Below, piece by piece: positions 15,623 to 24,325 of a DNA stretch of 64,000 bases (positions are counted from its first letter, which is position 1; each line of letters opens with the position of its first letter). The stretch is from assembly GCF_900129555.1 (NCBI RefSeq), contig NZ_FQWC01000002.1:62001-126000 (forward strand). Direction: 5' to 3'. A program made the position numbers and the translations under genes. This stretch comes from Flavobacterium defluvii (lineage in GTDB: Bacteria; Bacteroidota; Bacteroidia; Flavobacteriales; Flavobacteriaceae). A model generated the notes under the pieces. That model was given only the letters and a program-made list of their open reading frames with translations, was not told the origin of the DNA and searched no databases.

Positions 15623-17551
15623 CTATTTTACAAATTTGATGATTGCCATTTCTAATGCTAAAAATAACAGTGCAAAGATAACAAACCATTTCCAAATTTG
15701 GCTGTCGGTTCGCTCAGTTTGTAGCGTATTGAAAATAGTTGAAATGGTATCGGCAGTTTTAAAATCAGAAATTACGTTTGTATTTACCTGACTCAAATCG
15801 CTTTCGGTTCTTTTGTAATTAAAACTCAAATTTTCAACCCATTCTTTTTTATCAAAAATGCTGTAATTTCCAGCAGTATCCGGAAAATCATTAAACGTTA
15901 ATTTGACTTTATTATTCAAAATCTGCTGAATCGGAATAAATGAATCTTCAATTCCTTTAACTTCCAGAATTGCATCTTTTGTCAATAAAACATCCACAAA
16001 ATATGGCTGGTTATTTCCAATCGTTAAGGCATTTACACCTGTTTTTTGATTGTTCTGCGCCATTTTATAAAACAACGGAACAATTAAAGGCGATTGCTGA
16101 AAGTTTGAATTTACCGAATTTATCGGTGCCGAAAACACAGTAATTCCAGCTGTTGGATTTTGAATGGCCGTTACAAAAGCACTTTGATCTTCATAAGATA
16201 AAACGGCCGGATAAGGACTTGAAATATCAAATGAACTGTTTGTTTTTGGATATTGAAAATTGGTAATTTTATTTTCGAAAACACCAGAAAACAAAGGATG
16301 ATCAAAATTAATTTTCGTAATCTGTTTGCTTTCTGTTTTGAGAGTATTGAATTGAACTTTTCCAAAATTTCCTAAAAAGGCGTTCAAGTTTGAAACTGAG
16401 CTTTTTTCAGAAGGAATTACAACTAAATTTCCACCTTTAGAAACAAAAGCTTTTAAAGTGGTTTGCAAAGCCTGTGGAATTTCAACTAATTCGTTTAAGA
16501 TTATAGTATTTTGTTTTTCTAAACTATTATAATCTAAAGAACTAATTGCGTAGTTGTTATAATTGAATTCTGCAACAGTATAAATTCTCGATAAAAAATT
16601 GCTTTTTTCTGGTTCACCAATGCTGATTACGTTTGTTTTTTTGCTTTTTGAAATACTGAAAAACAATTTGTTATCATACGTTAAACCATTGTCTTCTATA
16701 GAAACATAACCATGGAAAGCTTCTTTTGGAATCGTAAAATTGATTTTCTTTTTCTTTGTATCAAAATTAAGGATCGTTTTGGCAATCAGTTTATTTTGAT
16801 TGTATAAAGCAGTCGAAATAGGTTTGAAATCTTCTCCATAACCAGATAAATTTACACTTATTTCGTAGAAATTTTCCAATGTCTGGTTAATATAAACGCT
16901 GTCGATGGAAACGTTATTTTTTTGTTCAGCTTCGGGAATTATGAAATAGGGTTTTTCTTCAGAATCAATATTTTTTAAATCGTTTTTAGTCAAACCAACC
17001 GCATCAGAAATAATAACAATATCTTTTTTATGTGCTGATTTGTGTGCTTTAACTTTAGCCATAATCGACGAAAGTTCAAATGGCGTTGCACTGTATTTTA
17101 AATTCTGCAAAGAACTTTTAAGTGTTTTTATATCCGTATTCCAGTAATTTTCAGTATTTGTCAATAAAGAAAACTGAGCAGTTTCGGGTGTGTTTTCCAG
17201 TAATTCCTGAATGGCACGTTTTAATAATTCACCTTTTTTACCTTTTGCCTGCATACTAAACGAATTATCTAAAATAATATACATTTCGTTTGAAGCATTT
17301 TTACTGTCTTTTGCCTCAAAAAAAGGCTGTGCAAAAGCAATGATTACGCATGTAAGCAATAAAAGACGAGTGGCAAGCAGCAATCTTTTCTTGATCTTAG
17401 AACTTTTGCGCGTTTGAATCGCAAGTTCTTTTAAGAAGCGAACATTCGTAAAATAAGAAGTTTTAAAACGGCGTAATTGAAATAAATGAACCAAAATTGG
17501 AACAATCAATAAAAAAAGAAAGTATAGAATTTCGGGATGTTTAAAGTGCAT
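15623..17551 (-). CDS. BatA-type membrane protein with von Willebrand A domain
   Basis: N-terminal aerotolerance-type (BatA) region with two hydrophobic helices (about residues 8-22 and 58-75; MHFKHPEILYFLFLLIVPIL start) and the conserved 'HLFQLRRFKTSYFTNVRFL'. A VWA domain follows at about 88-200. Its metal site begins DNSFS (D95, S97, S99), a complete first MIDAS element. The C-terminal half is beta-rich, and a last helix (about 622-640) anchors it. The protein is 642 residues with the bulk in the periplasm. Bat proteins usually sit beside MoxR ATPases, but none is nearby; this is a stand-alone copy 69 nt upstream of the dihydroorotase-like gene. Confidence 0.88.
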   Translation of the reverse strand: MHFKHPEILYFLFLLIVPILVHLFQLRRFKTSYFTNVRFLKELAIQTRKSSKIKKRLLLATRLLLLTCVIIAFAQPFFEAKDSKNASNEMYIILDNSFSMQAKGKKGELLKRAIQELLENTPETAQFSLLTNTENYWNTDIKTLKSSLQNLKYSATPFELSSIMAKVKAHKSAHKKDIVIISDAVGLTKNDLKNIDSEEKPYFIIPEAEQKNNVSIDSVYINQTLENFYEISVNLSGYGEDFKPISTALYNQNKLIAKTILNFDTKKKKINFTIPKEAFHGYVSIEDNGLTYDNKLFFSISKSKKTNVISIGEPEKSNFLSRIYTVAEFNYNNYAISSLDYNSLEKQNTIILNELVEIPQALQTTLKAFVSKGGNLVVIPSEKSSVSNLNAFLGNFGKVQFNTLKTESKQITKINFDHPLFSGVFENKITNFQYPKTNSSFDISSPYPAVLSYEDQSAFVTAIQNPTAGITVFSAPINSVNSNFQQSPLIVPLFYKMAQNNQKTGVNALTIGNNQPYFVDVLLTKDAILEVKGIEDSFIPIQQILNNKVKLTFNDFPDTAGNYSIFDKKEWVENLSFNYKRTESDLSQVNTNVISDFKTADTISTIFNTLQTERTDSQIWKWFVIFALLFLALEMAIIKFVK

Positions 17552-17792
17552 TCTGGCTTTGATTTACTTCGCTACGTTTTATTTTTCGCGAAGATGCTGG
17601 TCAAAAATACAAATTAAATTATTAAACCATATAAGTTCATGTAAGAGATTATAAGTAAAAATACGTTAAACATTCTAAAATGAACTTACATTACTAATAT
17701 GGTTTATTTCTAAAAATGTAACTTTTCTGATTTTATTTGTAATGATGAAAAAGATATTATTGCTTATTTTAGCGTATTCAAAAAAACAAACT

Positions 17793-18905
17793 ATGAAAAA
17801 AATATCCTTAATATTATTTTCTGCTTTGGTAGTTACAACTGTAAAAGCTCAAAATAAGTTTAACCTATTGGTAGGAACGTACACCAATACATGCCAGAGT
17901 AACGGAATTTATGTTTACGAATTCAATTCGAATTCTGGCGAATTTAAGCTTAAAAATTCTTCAGAAAACGTAGTAAGTCCGAGTTATTTATCTGTTTCGG
18001 CAAATAATAAATTTATTTATGCAGTAAATGAAAACGGAACTCAGAGTTCTGTGAGCGCATTTAGTTATGATTCGACTTCAGGAAAAATAACCCAGTTGAA
18101 TAAAAATGATGCTTTAGGAGCAGATCCTTGTCATTTAATAAATGATGATAAAAACGTAATCGCGGCAAATTATTCTGGAGGAAGTATTGTAGTGTATAAA
18201 AAAAATGCTGACGGAAGTATTTCTGAAGTACAGCAATTGATTCAGCATGAAGGAAAAGGACCAAATGCAGCACGTCAGGAAAAAGCACACGTTCATATGG
18301 TTGTTTTTTCACCAGATAAAAAGTTTGTGCTTTCTAATGATTTAGGTTTGGATAAAGTTTTTATTTATAAATATAATCCGGCTTCTAAAAACGAAATTCT
18401 GACTCTAAAAGGTAGTGTTGATGTAAAACCCGGAAGCGGGCCAAGACATTTGACTTTTAGTAAAGATGGTAAATTTGTTTATCTGGTTCAGGAATTAGAC
18501 GGAACTTTAACAACATTTAGCTATGATAAATCCGGAAGCCTGAAAGTGATTGCCGAAACGAGTATTCTTCCAAAAGATTTTAAAGGCGGAACAGGAGCAG
18601 CAGCTATTAAAATTTCACCAGATGGTAACTTTTTGTATGTTTCGGATCGTGTAGATGTTAACGCGATTTCAGTTTATAAAATTCTTAAAAACGGAAGTAT
18701 AGAATTGGTAGAACAGCAAAGCACTTTAGGAAAAGGTCCAAGAGATTTTGCTATTGATCCAACAGGAAATTATCTTTTAGTTGGTCATCAATACACAAAT
18801 GACATCGTTATTTTTAAAAGAGATATCGCAACAGGGAAAATCACCGATACCGGAAAAAGAATCCAATTGTGTTCGCCAGTTGGGCTGGTATTTACGAAAA
18901 TATAA
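17793..18905 (+). CDS. Secreted lactonase-family beta-propeller (6-phosphogluconolactonase-like)
   Basis: The ATG at 17793 is used because it opens a signal peptide (MKKISLILFSALVVTTVKAQ); a start at 17742 adds a weak second hydrophobic run. The mature protein begins NKFNLLVGTYTN, the usual opening of the lactonase/YbhE seven-bladed propeller. Repeats of 'PSYLSVSANNKFIYAVNE' and 'SGPRHLTFSKDGKFVYLVQE' type mark successive blades. Family members hydrolyse lactones such as 6-phosphogluconolactone, but a secreted copy more likely acts on extracellular lactones or aldonolactones from sugar breakdown. It is expressed alone. Confidence 0.88.
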   Translation: MKKISLILFSALVVTTVKAQNKFNLLVGTYTNTCQSNGIYVYEFNSNSGEFKLKNSSENVVSPSYLSVSANNKFIYAVNENGTQSSVSAFSYDSTSGKITQLNKNDALGADPCHLINDDKNVIAANYSGGSIVVYKKNADGSISEVQQLIQHEGKGPNAARQEKAHVHMVVFSPDKKFVLSNDLGLDKVFIYKYNPASKNEILTLKGSVDVKPGSGPRHLTFSKDGKFVYLVQELDGTLTTFSYDKSGSLKVIAETSILPKDFKGGTGAAAIKISPDGNFLYVSDRVDVNAISVYKILKNGSIELVEQQSTLGKGPRDFAIDPTGNYLLVGHQYTNDIVIFKRDIATGKITDTGKRIQLCSPVGLVFTKI

Positions 18906-18913
18906 TTTTTTTT

Positions 18914-19041
18914 AAGATGCTAAGGTTCTAAGGGACTAAGATTAAAAAAAAATAAAAGGCTCAAAGATTATTAATCTTTGAGCCTTTTATTTAGCAAGAA
19001 AAAAAACTTAAAATCTTAGCAGCTTAGAACCTTAGTATCTT
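18914..19041. repeat. CTAAGGTTCTAAG inverted word repeat, copy 1
   Basis: The left side (18914-18940) reads AAGATGCTAAGGTTCTAAGG and similar words. The right side (19007-19041) has the complements CTTAGCAGCTTAGAACCTTAG. A terminator hairpin lies between the arms. The same family is at 56543-56682 and 63184-63295. Confidence 0.7.
18954..18988. terminator. Strong bidirectional terminator
   Basis: AAAAGGCTCAAAGATTA (18954-18970) is exactly complementary to TAATCTTTGAGCCTTTT (18972-18988), a 17-bp inverted repeat with A and T runs at the outer ends. It separates the convergent lactonase and helicase genes. Confidence 0.85.
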
Positions 19042-20395
19042 ATTTGCCATCTTTCTTCTTCTTATTTCTATTCTTCAACATATTTCTGTTGACAGAACCA
19101 TGGGTTTTCTTTTTAGTTTTTGATGGACCTCCCAAATTGATTTTTTGATTCTTTTTAGATTTTTCATGAAAAGCCCCCGAACCTTCAAGTTTTGGTTTTT
19201 TCATTAAAAATTTAATAGGCTGTTTATCTTTTTCAGGTTCGATTAATTTGGTTGAAATTTCAACTTCCTCAGGAAAATCAGTAATCTCAAGTTCCTGATC
19301 CATTAAAAGTTCGGTTTCAATTTTAAACTCTTCTTCTCTTGGTGAAACAAAACTAATGGCGGTTCCGGTTGCGTCTGCTCGACCTGTACGCCCAATTCTG
19401 TGCATGTATAATTCAGGTTCTTCCGGAAGTTCAAAGTTAATTACGTGTGAAATATTAGAAATATCCAGACCTCTCGCCATGATATCTGTTGTAATTAATC
19501 CGCGAAGATTTCCCTCCTGAAATTCAGCCATTGTACTCAAACGGTAGTTTTGTGATTTATTAGAGTGAATTACACCAAATTGACCTTCAAAATCTTCTTC
19601 AATTCGGTTATGAAGCATATCCGAAATCTTTTTATTATTTACGAAAACCAAAACACGATCCATGCTTTCGTCTGTTTGCAATAAATGCTTTAACAGATTT
19701 ACTTTTGTATTGAAATTCGGAACGTTGTATGTAATTTGAGTAATTTTTTCAAGCGGAGTTCCCGATGCTGCAAGTGTAACTTCTTCCGGAAAATCAAAAT
19801 AATCGTTTAATATCTCATCCACTTCATCAGTCATCGTTGCAGAGAATAATATATTCTGACGTTTGGTTTTCATCATTGCTAAAAGCGATGTCAACTGAGG
19901 TCTAAAACCAAGATTCAGCATTTCATCAAATTCGTCGATTACCAGTTTTTGAGTTTCATCAAAACGCACAACAGCGTCAAGGGCCAAATCCATTGTACGC
20001 CCCGGAGTACCAACTAAAACGTCAACTCCTTCATAAACAGCTTTCTTTTGTGTGTTGATATTTACACCACCGTAAATTCCAAGTGTTTTAACCGACATAT
20101 ATTTGGTCAGTTTTTCAATTTCTTCAACAACCTGAACAACTAATTCACGCGTTGGAACCAGAATTACAATTTTTGGTGTATTGGTATTCGTAAATTTGTA
20201 TAATTTGAATAAAGGAAGTAAATAAGCAAATGTTTTACCGGTTCCGGTTTGTGCAATTCCCATCATATCGCGTCCAGACATGATTACAGAAAAAGATTTT
20301 TCCTGAATTGGAGTAGGCGTAACAAATCCTAATTCGTCAACAGCTTTTTGTAATGATTTTGGGAGATTGAATTTTTCGAAAGTGCTCATTTGCAT
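19040..20395 (-). CDS. DEAD-box-type RNA helicase with DEFD motif II
   Basis: A 451-residue RNA helicase of superfamily 2. Motifs in order: Q-motif (TPTPIQEKSF), Walker A AQTGTGKT (48-55), PTRELVVQ (81-88), TPGR (130-133), motif II DEFD (154-157) where DEAD is usual, SAT (185-187), and ARGLD and HRIGRTGR in the second RecA domain. After about residue 375 comes a basic lysine-rich tail (FLMKKPKLEGS… KNRNKKKKDGK) typical of RhlE-like proteins, for unspecific RNA contact. Probable roles are ribosome assembly or mRNA turnover. A -7 box sits just before the start, giving a very short leader. Confidence 0.92.
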   Translation of the reverse strand: MQMSTFEKFNLPKSLQKAVDELGFVTPTPIQEKSFSVIMSGRDMMGIAQTGTGKTFAYLLPLFKLYKFTNTNTPKIVILVPTRELVVQVVEEIEKLTKYMSVKTLGIYGGVNINTQKKAVYEGVDVLVGTPGRTMDLALDAVVRFDETQKLVIDEFDEMLNLGFRPQLTSLLAMMKTKRQNILFSATMTDEVDEILNDYFDFPEEVTLAASGTPLEKITQITYNVPNFNTKVNLLKHLLQTDESMDRVLVFVNNKKISDMLHNRIEEDFEGQFGVIHSNKSQNYRLSTMAEFQEGNLRGLITTDIMARGLDISNISHVINFELPEEPELYMHRIGRTGRADATGTAISFVSPREEEFKIETELLMDQELEITDFPEEVEISTKLIEPEKDKQPIKFLMKKPKLEGSGAFHEKSKKNQKINLGGPSKTKKKTHGSVNRNMLKNRNKKKKDGK

Positions 20396-20406
20396 TAAAT
20401 TTTGTG

Positions 20407-20414
20407 CAAATGTA
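20407..20414 (-). promoter_or_regulatory. -7 element (TACATTTG) for the helicase
   Basis: On the minus strand TACATTTG ends 11 nt before the ATG at 20395, so the transcript would have almost no leader. No clear TTG element is seen. Confidence 0.45.
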
Positions 20415-20463
20415 CGTTAAAATGATGGCTTTTTGTGGATTTTGTTTTTTTTGATAATGAATT

Positions 20464-20530
20464 GTCACCCTGAGCGAAGTCGAAGGGACGTGTCAATTGG
20501 AACGCGGGCTTGGACTTCGCTCAGCCTGAC
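20464..20530. repeat. REP-like palindrome (CTGAGCGAAGTCGAAG), copy 1
   Basis: The left arm GTCACCCTGAGCGAAGTC… (20464-20485) and right arm …GACTTCGCTCAGCCTGAC (20509-20530) are near-perfect inverted copies around a 23-nt centre. The arms are clearly more GC-rich than the surroundings. A second copy is at 33678-33762. Confidence 0.8.
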
Positions 20531-20567
20531 GGCGTAAAACTAAAATAAAATCTACGATTTTTAAATT

Positions 20568-21332
20568 CTAAAAGCCTTCAAAAACACCCAATCCAAATAA
20601 AGCAAAATCGTATTTCACAGGATCTGAAGCGTCCATTTTACGAAGTTTTGTATCTAATTCTAATAAAGCTTTAGCATCGTTTTGCTTTCGCGAAAGAATT
20701 CCTAGCTTGCGTGCTACATTTCCGGAATGAACATCAAGCGGGCAAGATAATACAGAAGGTGAAATAGTTTTCCAGATTCCTAAATCGACACCTTTGGCAT
20801 CCTGTCGCACCATCCAGCGCAAATACATGTTGATGCGTTTTGCGGCAGAATTATTCAGCGGATCTGAAATATGTTTTTGAGTTCGCGGCAAATGATCGAT
20901 TTCAAAAAAGATCTTTTTGAATTCACTAATGCTTTTTTGTAAACTTTCTTTTTCCTGATTTTTGGCAAATACAGCTTCAAGTCCGTTATGGTTTTTATAA
21001 ATATGCTGTAAACCTTTAATAAATCCGCCAAAATCTTTTCCGTTAAAGGTTCGGTGAACGAAGTTTTCTAAATCGGCTAAATTATCTTCAGAATGCGACA
21101 TAACGAAATCGTAAGGCGTATTGCCCATTAATTCCATCATTTTATGCGAATTTTTAATAATCATTTTACGATTTCCCCAGGCAATAGAGGCGCTTAGAAA
21201 ACCTGCAATTTCAATATCTTCTTTTTGAGAAAATAAATGCGGAATCTGAACGGGATCGCTTTCGATAAAATCCTGATTGTTATATTGAATGACTTTTTCG
21301 TCGAGAAATTCTTTAAGTTCTTTTTGATTCAT
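20568..21332 (-). CDS. TIGR02757 (DUF2400) family protein
   Basis: A 254-residue soluble protein matching the TIGR02757 family: MNQKELKEFLDEKV start, 'IEIAGFLSASIAWGNRKMIIKN' (about 36-57), 'RINMYLRWMVRQD' (about 166-178), 'SVLSCPLDVHSGNVARKLG' (about 193-211) and a final 'YDFALFGLGVFEG'. The D-V-H arrangement and helical content resemble HhH-GPD glycosylase folds, but no function is established to my knowledge. It ends a short minus-strand pair, starting 8 nt after the ABC ATPase gene, so they are probably co-transcribed. Confidence 0.85.
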   Translation of the reverse strand: MNQKELKEFLDEKVIQYNNQDFIESDPVQIPHLFSQKEDIEIAGFLSASIAWGNRKMIIKNSHKMMELMGNTPYDFVMSHSEDNLADLENFVHRTFNGKDFGGFIKGLQHIYKNHNGLEAVFAKNQEKESLQKSISEFKKIFFEIDHLPRTQKHISDPLNNSAAKRINMYLRWMVRQDAKGVDLGIWKTISPSVLSCPLDVHSGNVARKLGILSRKQNDAKALLELDTKLRKMDASDPVKYDFALFGLGVFEGF

Positions 21333-21340
21333 TTGAATGC

Positions 21341-22219
21341 CTAATTGCTAATCTGGCCATCGACCATAACTAATTTTCTGTCGGCCATATTGGCTAATTC
21401 TTCGTTGTGGGTTACAATTACAAATGTCTGTCCGAATTCATCACGAAGCTGAAAAAACAATTGATGTAAATTTTCGGCAGAATGTGTGTCTAAATTTCCA
21501 GATGGTTCATCGGCAAAAATAACGTCGGGTTTATTGATTAAAGCCCTTGCAACGGCAACGCGCTGTTGTTCTCCGCCCGAAAGTTCGCTGGGTTTGTGGT
21601 TAATTCTGTGTGACAAACCTAAATATTCCAGGATTCTTTTGGCTTCTTTTTCGGTTTCTGCTTTTGGTTTATTAGCCATAAAAGCGGGAATACAAACGTT
21701 TTCCAAAGCTGTGAATTCGGGTAATAATTGGTGAAACTGGAAAATAAATCCAAGATTTAAGTTTCTGAAATTTGATAATATTTTGTCCTGTTTGCTTTTC
21801 TTTTTAAAATAACTGTTGTAGTAAAAAAGCATTGTAATGATTGGTAAAAATAAAACAGCAATTGTTATTATTCTAAATGTGTCATCGAGGATTTTAGTTC
21901 TAAAAAACAATAAAAAAACAGCTAAAAAGAAAACATAACTTGAACTTGCTATAGTAATAATTTTAAATGTTTTTTCTTGTTTTGAATTATCATTTTCAAT
22001 ATCCTGAAGTTTAAAAATGTTTTCTCCGTTTATTGTAAGTGATGATTCCGGATTTCTTTCCGGGACATCTAAAGTTCCTAAAATTTGTAATAATGTTGTT
22101 TTTCCTGCGCCGGAAGCACCAACTATAGAAACAATTTCGCCTTTTTTAATATGTAAATCAACTCCTTTTAAAACTTCAAGTTTATCGTAGAATTTATGTA
22201 TGTTTTTTGCGTGTATCAT
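21341..22219 (-). CDS. LolD-like ABC transporter ATPase with a two-helix membrane insertion
   Basis: An ABC ATPase of the LolD/MacB type (lipoprotein release or related export). Motifs: Walker [10 protein letters not shown] (34-42), Q-loop GFIFQFHQ (Q161), signature LSGGEQQR (213-220), Walker B VIFADEP (E238), D-loop GNLD and H-loop VTHN (H271), so ATP hydrolysis should be possible. The 292 aa exceed the usual about 230. The excess is at about residues 75-148, between the FKLQDI strand and the Q-loop. It contains two hydrophobic helices (about 87-106 and 117-134) with lysine-rich flanks and a repeated TF[KR]IITIA (84-91, 114-121). No FtsX-type permease is adjacent. It is followed 8 nt later by the TIGR02757 gene. 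Confidence 0.9.
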   Translation of the reverse strand: MIHAKNIHKFYDKLEVLKGVDLHIKKGEIVSIVGASGAGKTTLLQILGTLDVPERNPESSLTINGENIFKLQDIENDNSKQEKTFKIITIASSSYVFFLAVFLLFFRTKILDDTFRIITIAVLFLPIITMLFYYNSYFKKKSKQDKILSNFRNLNLGFIFQFHQLLPEFTALENVCIPAFMANKPKAETEKEAKRILEYLGLSHRINHKPSELSGGEQQRVAVARALINKPDVIFADEPSGNLDTHSAENLHQLFFQLRDEFGQTFVIVTHNEELANMADRKLVMVDGQISN

Positions 22220-22432
22220 TTATCGAAACTGTTTTTACAAAGAAACGAAGATTATGGTTATAATCAAATTCGAATATTTTAAATTACGAATTCGCAATCT
22301 TTCTTTATAAACTAAATTTTATAAATCGGCTCGTTTCTTGATATGGGAATTTTGAAATTAAATTTAATACTGGAATAAAATAAATTTGATGAATTATTTT
22401 TAATTTCGGAACAAACTCAAATCAAACTTAAA

Positions 22433-22729
22433 ATGCAAGACCTAAAAGTTGTTGATAACAATAGAATGTCAAAATTAATTATTGGATTAATTTTGGACGG
22501 GATTGGTATGATTTCTTTCTCCATTCCGCTTCTTGGTGAATTTTCAGATGTAATTTGGGCGCCAATTGCGGCTATAATTATGGCCAGAATGTATAAGGGA
22601 CGAGTTGGAAAAGTTGCCGGCGTATTAACTTTTATTGAAGAAATAATTCCTTTTACAGATGTAATTCCTTCTTTTACACTTACGTGGATTTATACTTATT
22701 TTTTTTCGGGAGAAAGAATGAAAGTTTAG
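22433..22729 (+). CDS. Small hypothetical membrane protein (98 aa)
   Basis: Two hydrophobic segments with many glycines (LIIGLILDGIGMISFSIPLLG, about 15-35, and VIWAPIAAIIMARMY, about 40-54) and a third near the C-terminus (about 77-91). It resembles small conserved inner-membrane proteins of flavobacteria; no function is known to me. A -7 box TAAATTTG lies at 22381-22388. Its stop codon overlaps the stop of the convergent gene (22726-22729). Confidence 0.75.
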   Translation: MQDLKVVDNNRMSKLIIGLILDGIGMISFSIPLLGEFSDVIWAPIAAIIMARMYKGRVGKVAGVLTFIEEIIPFTDVIPSFTLTWIYTYFFSGERMKV

Positions 22730-23028
22730 TTTTTGAACAAAAATCCTAATCCCATATTTTTAAGCATTTTCTTTTCGAAGTTCCAAAAAAATCTAAACTG
22801 CCCAAAAACGCTTCCTATTGCAACTAATAAAACCTGATAGATTGGAAAAATAATCAATAAGCGGATTAAAGTAAACCATCCTCCAAAATCTTCTTTGGTG
22901 ATTCCCAGCCAAACGCAAAAAGGTTTAGACAGCCAAGCAGACGCAGATCCTGTAATGGCAAAAACGATAAGTATAATGATGGCTTGTAGGTTTGAGGTTA
23001 TTCCCCAGCGTTGCTTTAGTTTGTTCAT
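22726..23028 (-). CDS. Small membrane protein, possibly DUF6787 type
   Basis: A 100-residue protein with hydrophobic helices at about 15-32 and 52-75. It has the features MNKLKQRWGITSN, 'FCVWLGI' and the end 'FGQFRFFWNFEKKMLKNMG', which I associate with the DUF6787 family (from memory, not verified). The FFWNFEKKM motif near the C-terminus is probably cytoplasmic. Function unknown. Its stop codon TAA overlaps the TAG of the convergent 98-aa gene by two bases. Confidence 0.75.
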   Translation of the reverse strand: MNKLKQRWGITSNLQAIIILIVFAITGSASAWLSKPFCVWLGITKEDFGGWFTLIRLLIIFPIYQVLLVAIGSVFGQFRFFWNFEKKMLKNMGLGFLFKN

Positions 23029-23058
23029 TGCTATTTGTAATGATTACAAATATAGTAA

Positions 23059-23493
23059 TTATCTTGAAGGAACATAACCCCAAAGTTTTTGTTTGTAAGT
23101 ATTTTGAAAATAAATCATATAATTGTATATTAAGTAGTTTACTTCGTAACCATAATGAATGTCGGGACGGTAATTAATTGACATTTCGTACAAATTTGGA
23201 TTGTAGCGCTGCGGTTGTAAAACGCGGTTATTCCATTCGGTTACGTACAGATTATTTTTATTTTCAAGATATTCTAATGAGTGATAATTTCGAGGATAAG
23301 CTCTTGATGCAAGCCATGTACTAAAGCCGTTGTCAATAATAATTACTTCGTATTCCAGGGAATCATTTGCAATTCTAACCGTATCGCTTAATTTTTTATT
23401 TGAAGCAGCATCTGTACTTGCAATGTTCTGCGAAGTCGTAGAGCAGGCAATTATCGTTAATACTATAATTAATATGGAAATACATTTTTTCAT
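23059..23493 (-). CDS. DUF6146-like lipoprotein
   Basis: The ATG at 23493 gives a lipoprotein signal (MKKCISILIIVLTIIACSTT) with Cys17; the in-frame ATG at 23535 adds 14 residues without purpose. The mature domain, about 125 residues, is very characteristic: 'YEVIIIDNGFSTWLASRAYPRNYHS', 'VTEWNNRVLQPQRYNPNLYE' and 'GYEVNYLIYNYMIYFQNTYKQKLWGYVP'. I recall this as DUF6146 in Flavobacteriia, function unknown. The many Tyr, Asn and Trp residues suggest a ligand-binding or surface protein. It faces a short repeat region upstream. Confidence 0.8.
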   Translation of the reverse strand: MKKCISILIIVLTIIACSTTSQNIASTDAASNKKLSDTVRIANDSLEYEVIIIDNGFSTWLASRAYPRNYHSLEYLENKNNLYVTEWNNRVLQPQRYNPNLYEMSINYRPDIHYGYEVNYLIYNYMIYFQNTYKQKLWGYVPSR

Positions 23494-23578
23494 AACCCTA
23501 AAGTTACGAATTTTTTTGAAGGTACAGAGGTACAAAAGTCCAAAGTAACAAAGGTTTAACTTTTGATTATAGAATAAA

Positions 23579-23608
23579 AAAACTGATTACAATTCTGTAA
23601 TCAGTTTT
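23579..23608. terminator. Terminator after the DUF937 gene
   Basis: AAAACTGATTACA (23579-23591) pairs with TGTAATCAGTTTT (23596-23608) around ATTC. On the minus strand it is followed by TTTTTATTC, so it fits the DUF937 gene that ends at 23660. Confidence 0.8.
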
Positions 23609-23659
23609 AGAATTTAAAAACCATTATAGTTTTGAGTCTTTGAACCTTTTTGTGGTTAA

Positions 23660-24223
23660 CTATTTACTCCCAAACAATTTTCCGATAAAACCAGCGATTC
23701 CGCCTTTGCTCTTGGTAACGACAAGAACATCGGCAACGTCTAGTTTTCCATCGTTGTTTTGGTCAAGTCCAAATTGAACTCCATATTTTGAAATTGTATC
23801 CATAATTCCAGATGCCTGCGTACTGTTTCCTGAAATCGAATTGATTATATCCGAAATTTGAAAACTACTGTCATTTGGATCTTTTGCCTTATTTACCAAA
23901 GATCCTAAAATTTGCGGAATTAAGTTTGAAGCAACTCCATTAGAATCAGCACTGCTTAAACCAAATTTTTCGCCCAGGTTTCCGGATAATTGCTGTGTAA
24001 TTTGTTGTACTATAGGATTTGAACTATCTATAGGGGAATTTCCACTGAATAAGCCGGCTAATTGTTCTCCACCGCCTTCTGAAGCTATTTTTTTTAAACC
24101 GTCAAAAATAGAGCTGCTGGTTTCGTTTATTACGGCTTCGTTGTGTTCGTTTGGGACAGCGGTATTGTTTACAACAGCATCGCCTCCATATTGCTGTACT
24201 AATTGGGTTAATTGTTCAAACAT
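23660..24223 (-). CDS. DUF937-like protein with an EF-hand-type calcium loop
   Basis: A 187-residue, Ser/Asn/Gly-rich protein. The N-terminal half fits DUF937/YidB-like sequences ('IFDGLKKIASEGGGEQLAGLFSG', 'LIPQILGSLVNKAKD'). Near the C-terminus a DQNNDGKLDVAD loop (about residues 154-165) has the DxNxDGxLDxxD spacing of a calcium-binding EF-hand or half dockerin. It ends 'GGIAGFIGKLFGSK'. No signal peptide is visible, so it is probably cytoplasmic. Role unknown. Confidence 0.8.
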   Translation of the reverse strand: MFEQLTQLVQQYGGDAVVNNTAVPNEHNEAVINETSSSIFDGLKKIASEGGGEQLAGLFSGNSPIDSSNPIVQQITQQLSGNLGEKFGLSSADSNGVASNLIPQILGSLVNKAKDPNDSSFQISDIINSISGNSTQASGIMDTISKYGVQFGLDQNNDGKLDVADVLVVTKSKGGIAGFIGKLFGSK

Positions 24224-24268
24224 AGTATTTAGAGTTTAAATTATACGCCAAAAATAACAAAAAAAGAA

Positions 24269-24300
24269 AGGGATTTACTACAAATAAGTAGTAAATCCCT
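24269..24300 (-). terminator. Terminator of serA
   Basis: AGGGATTTACTAC (24269-24281) pairs exactly with GTAGTAAATCCCT (24288-24300). On the minus strand a T-rich stretch (TTTCTTTTTTTG) follows. Confidence 0.85.
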
Positions 24301-24325
24301 CTAAAGATAATCTATTTTTTAATTA

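Noticed and set aside
15498..15695. 65-codon minus-strand frame between the dihydroorotase-like and BatA genes
   Set aside because: Overlaps both genes in another phase and contains no credible start.
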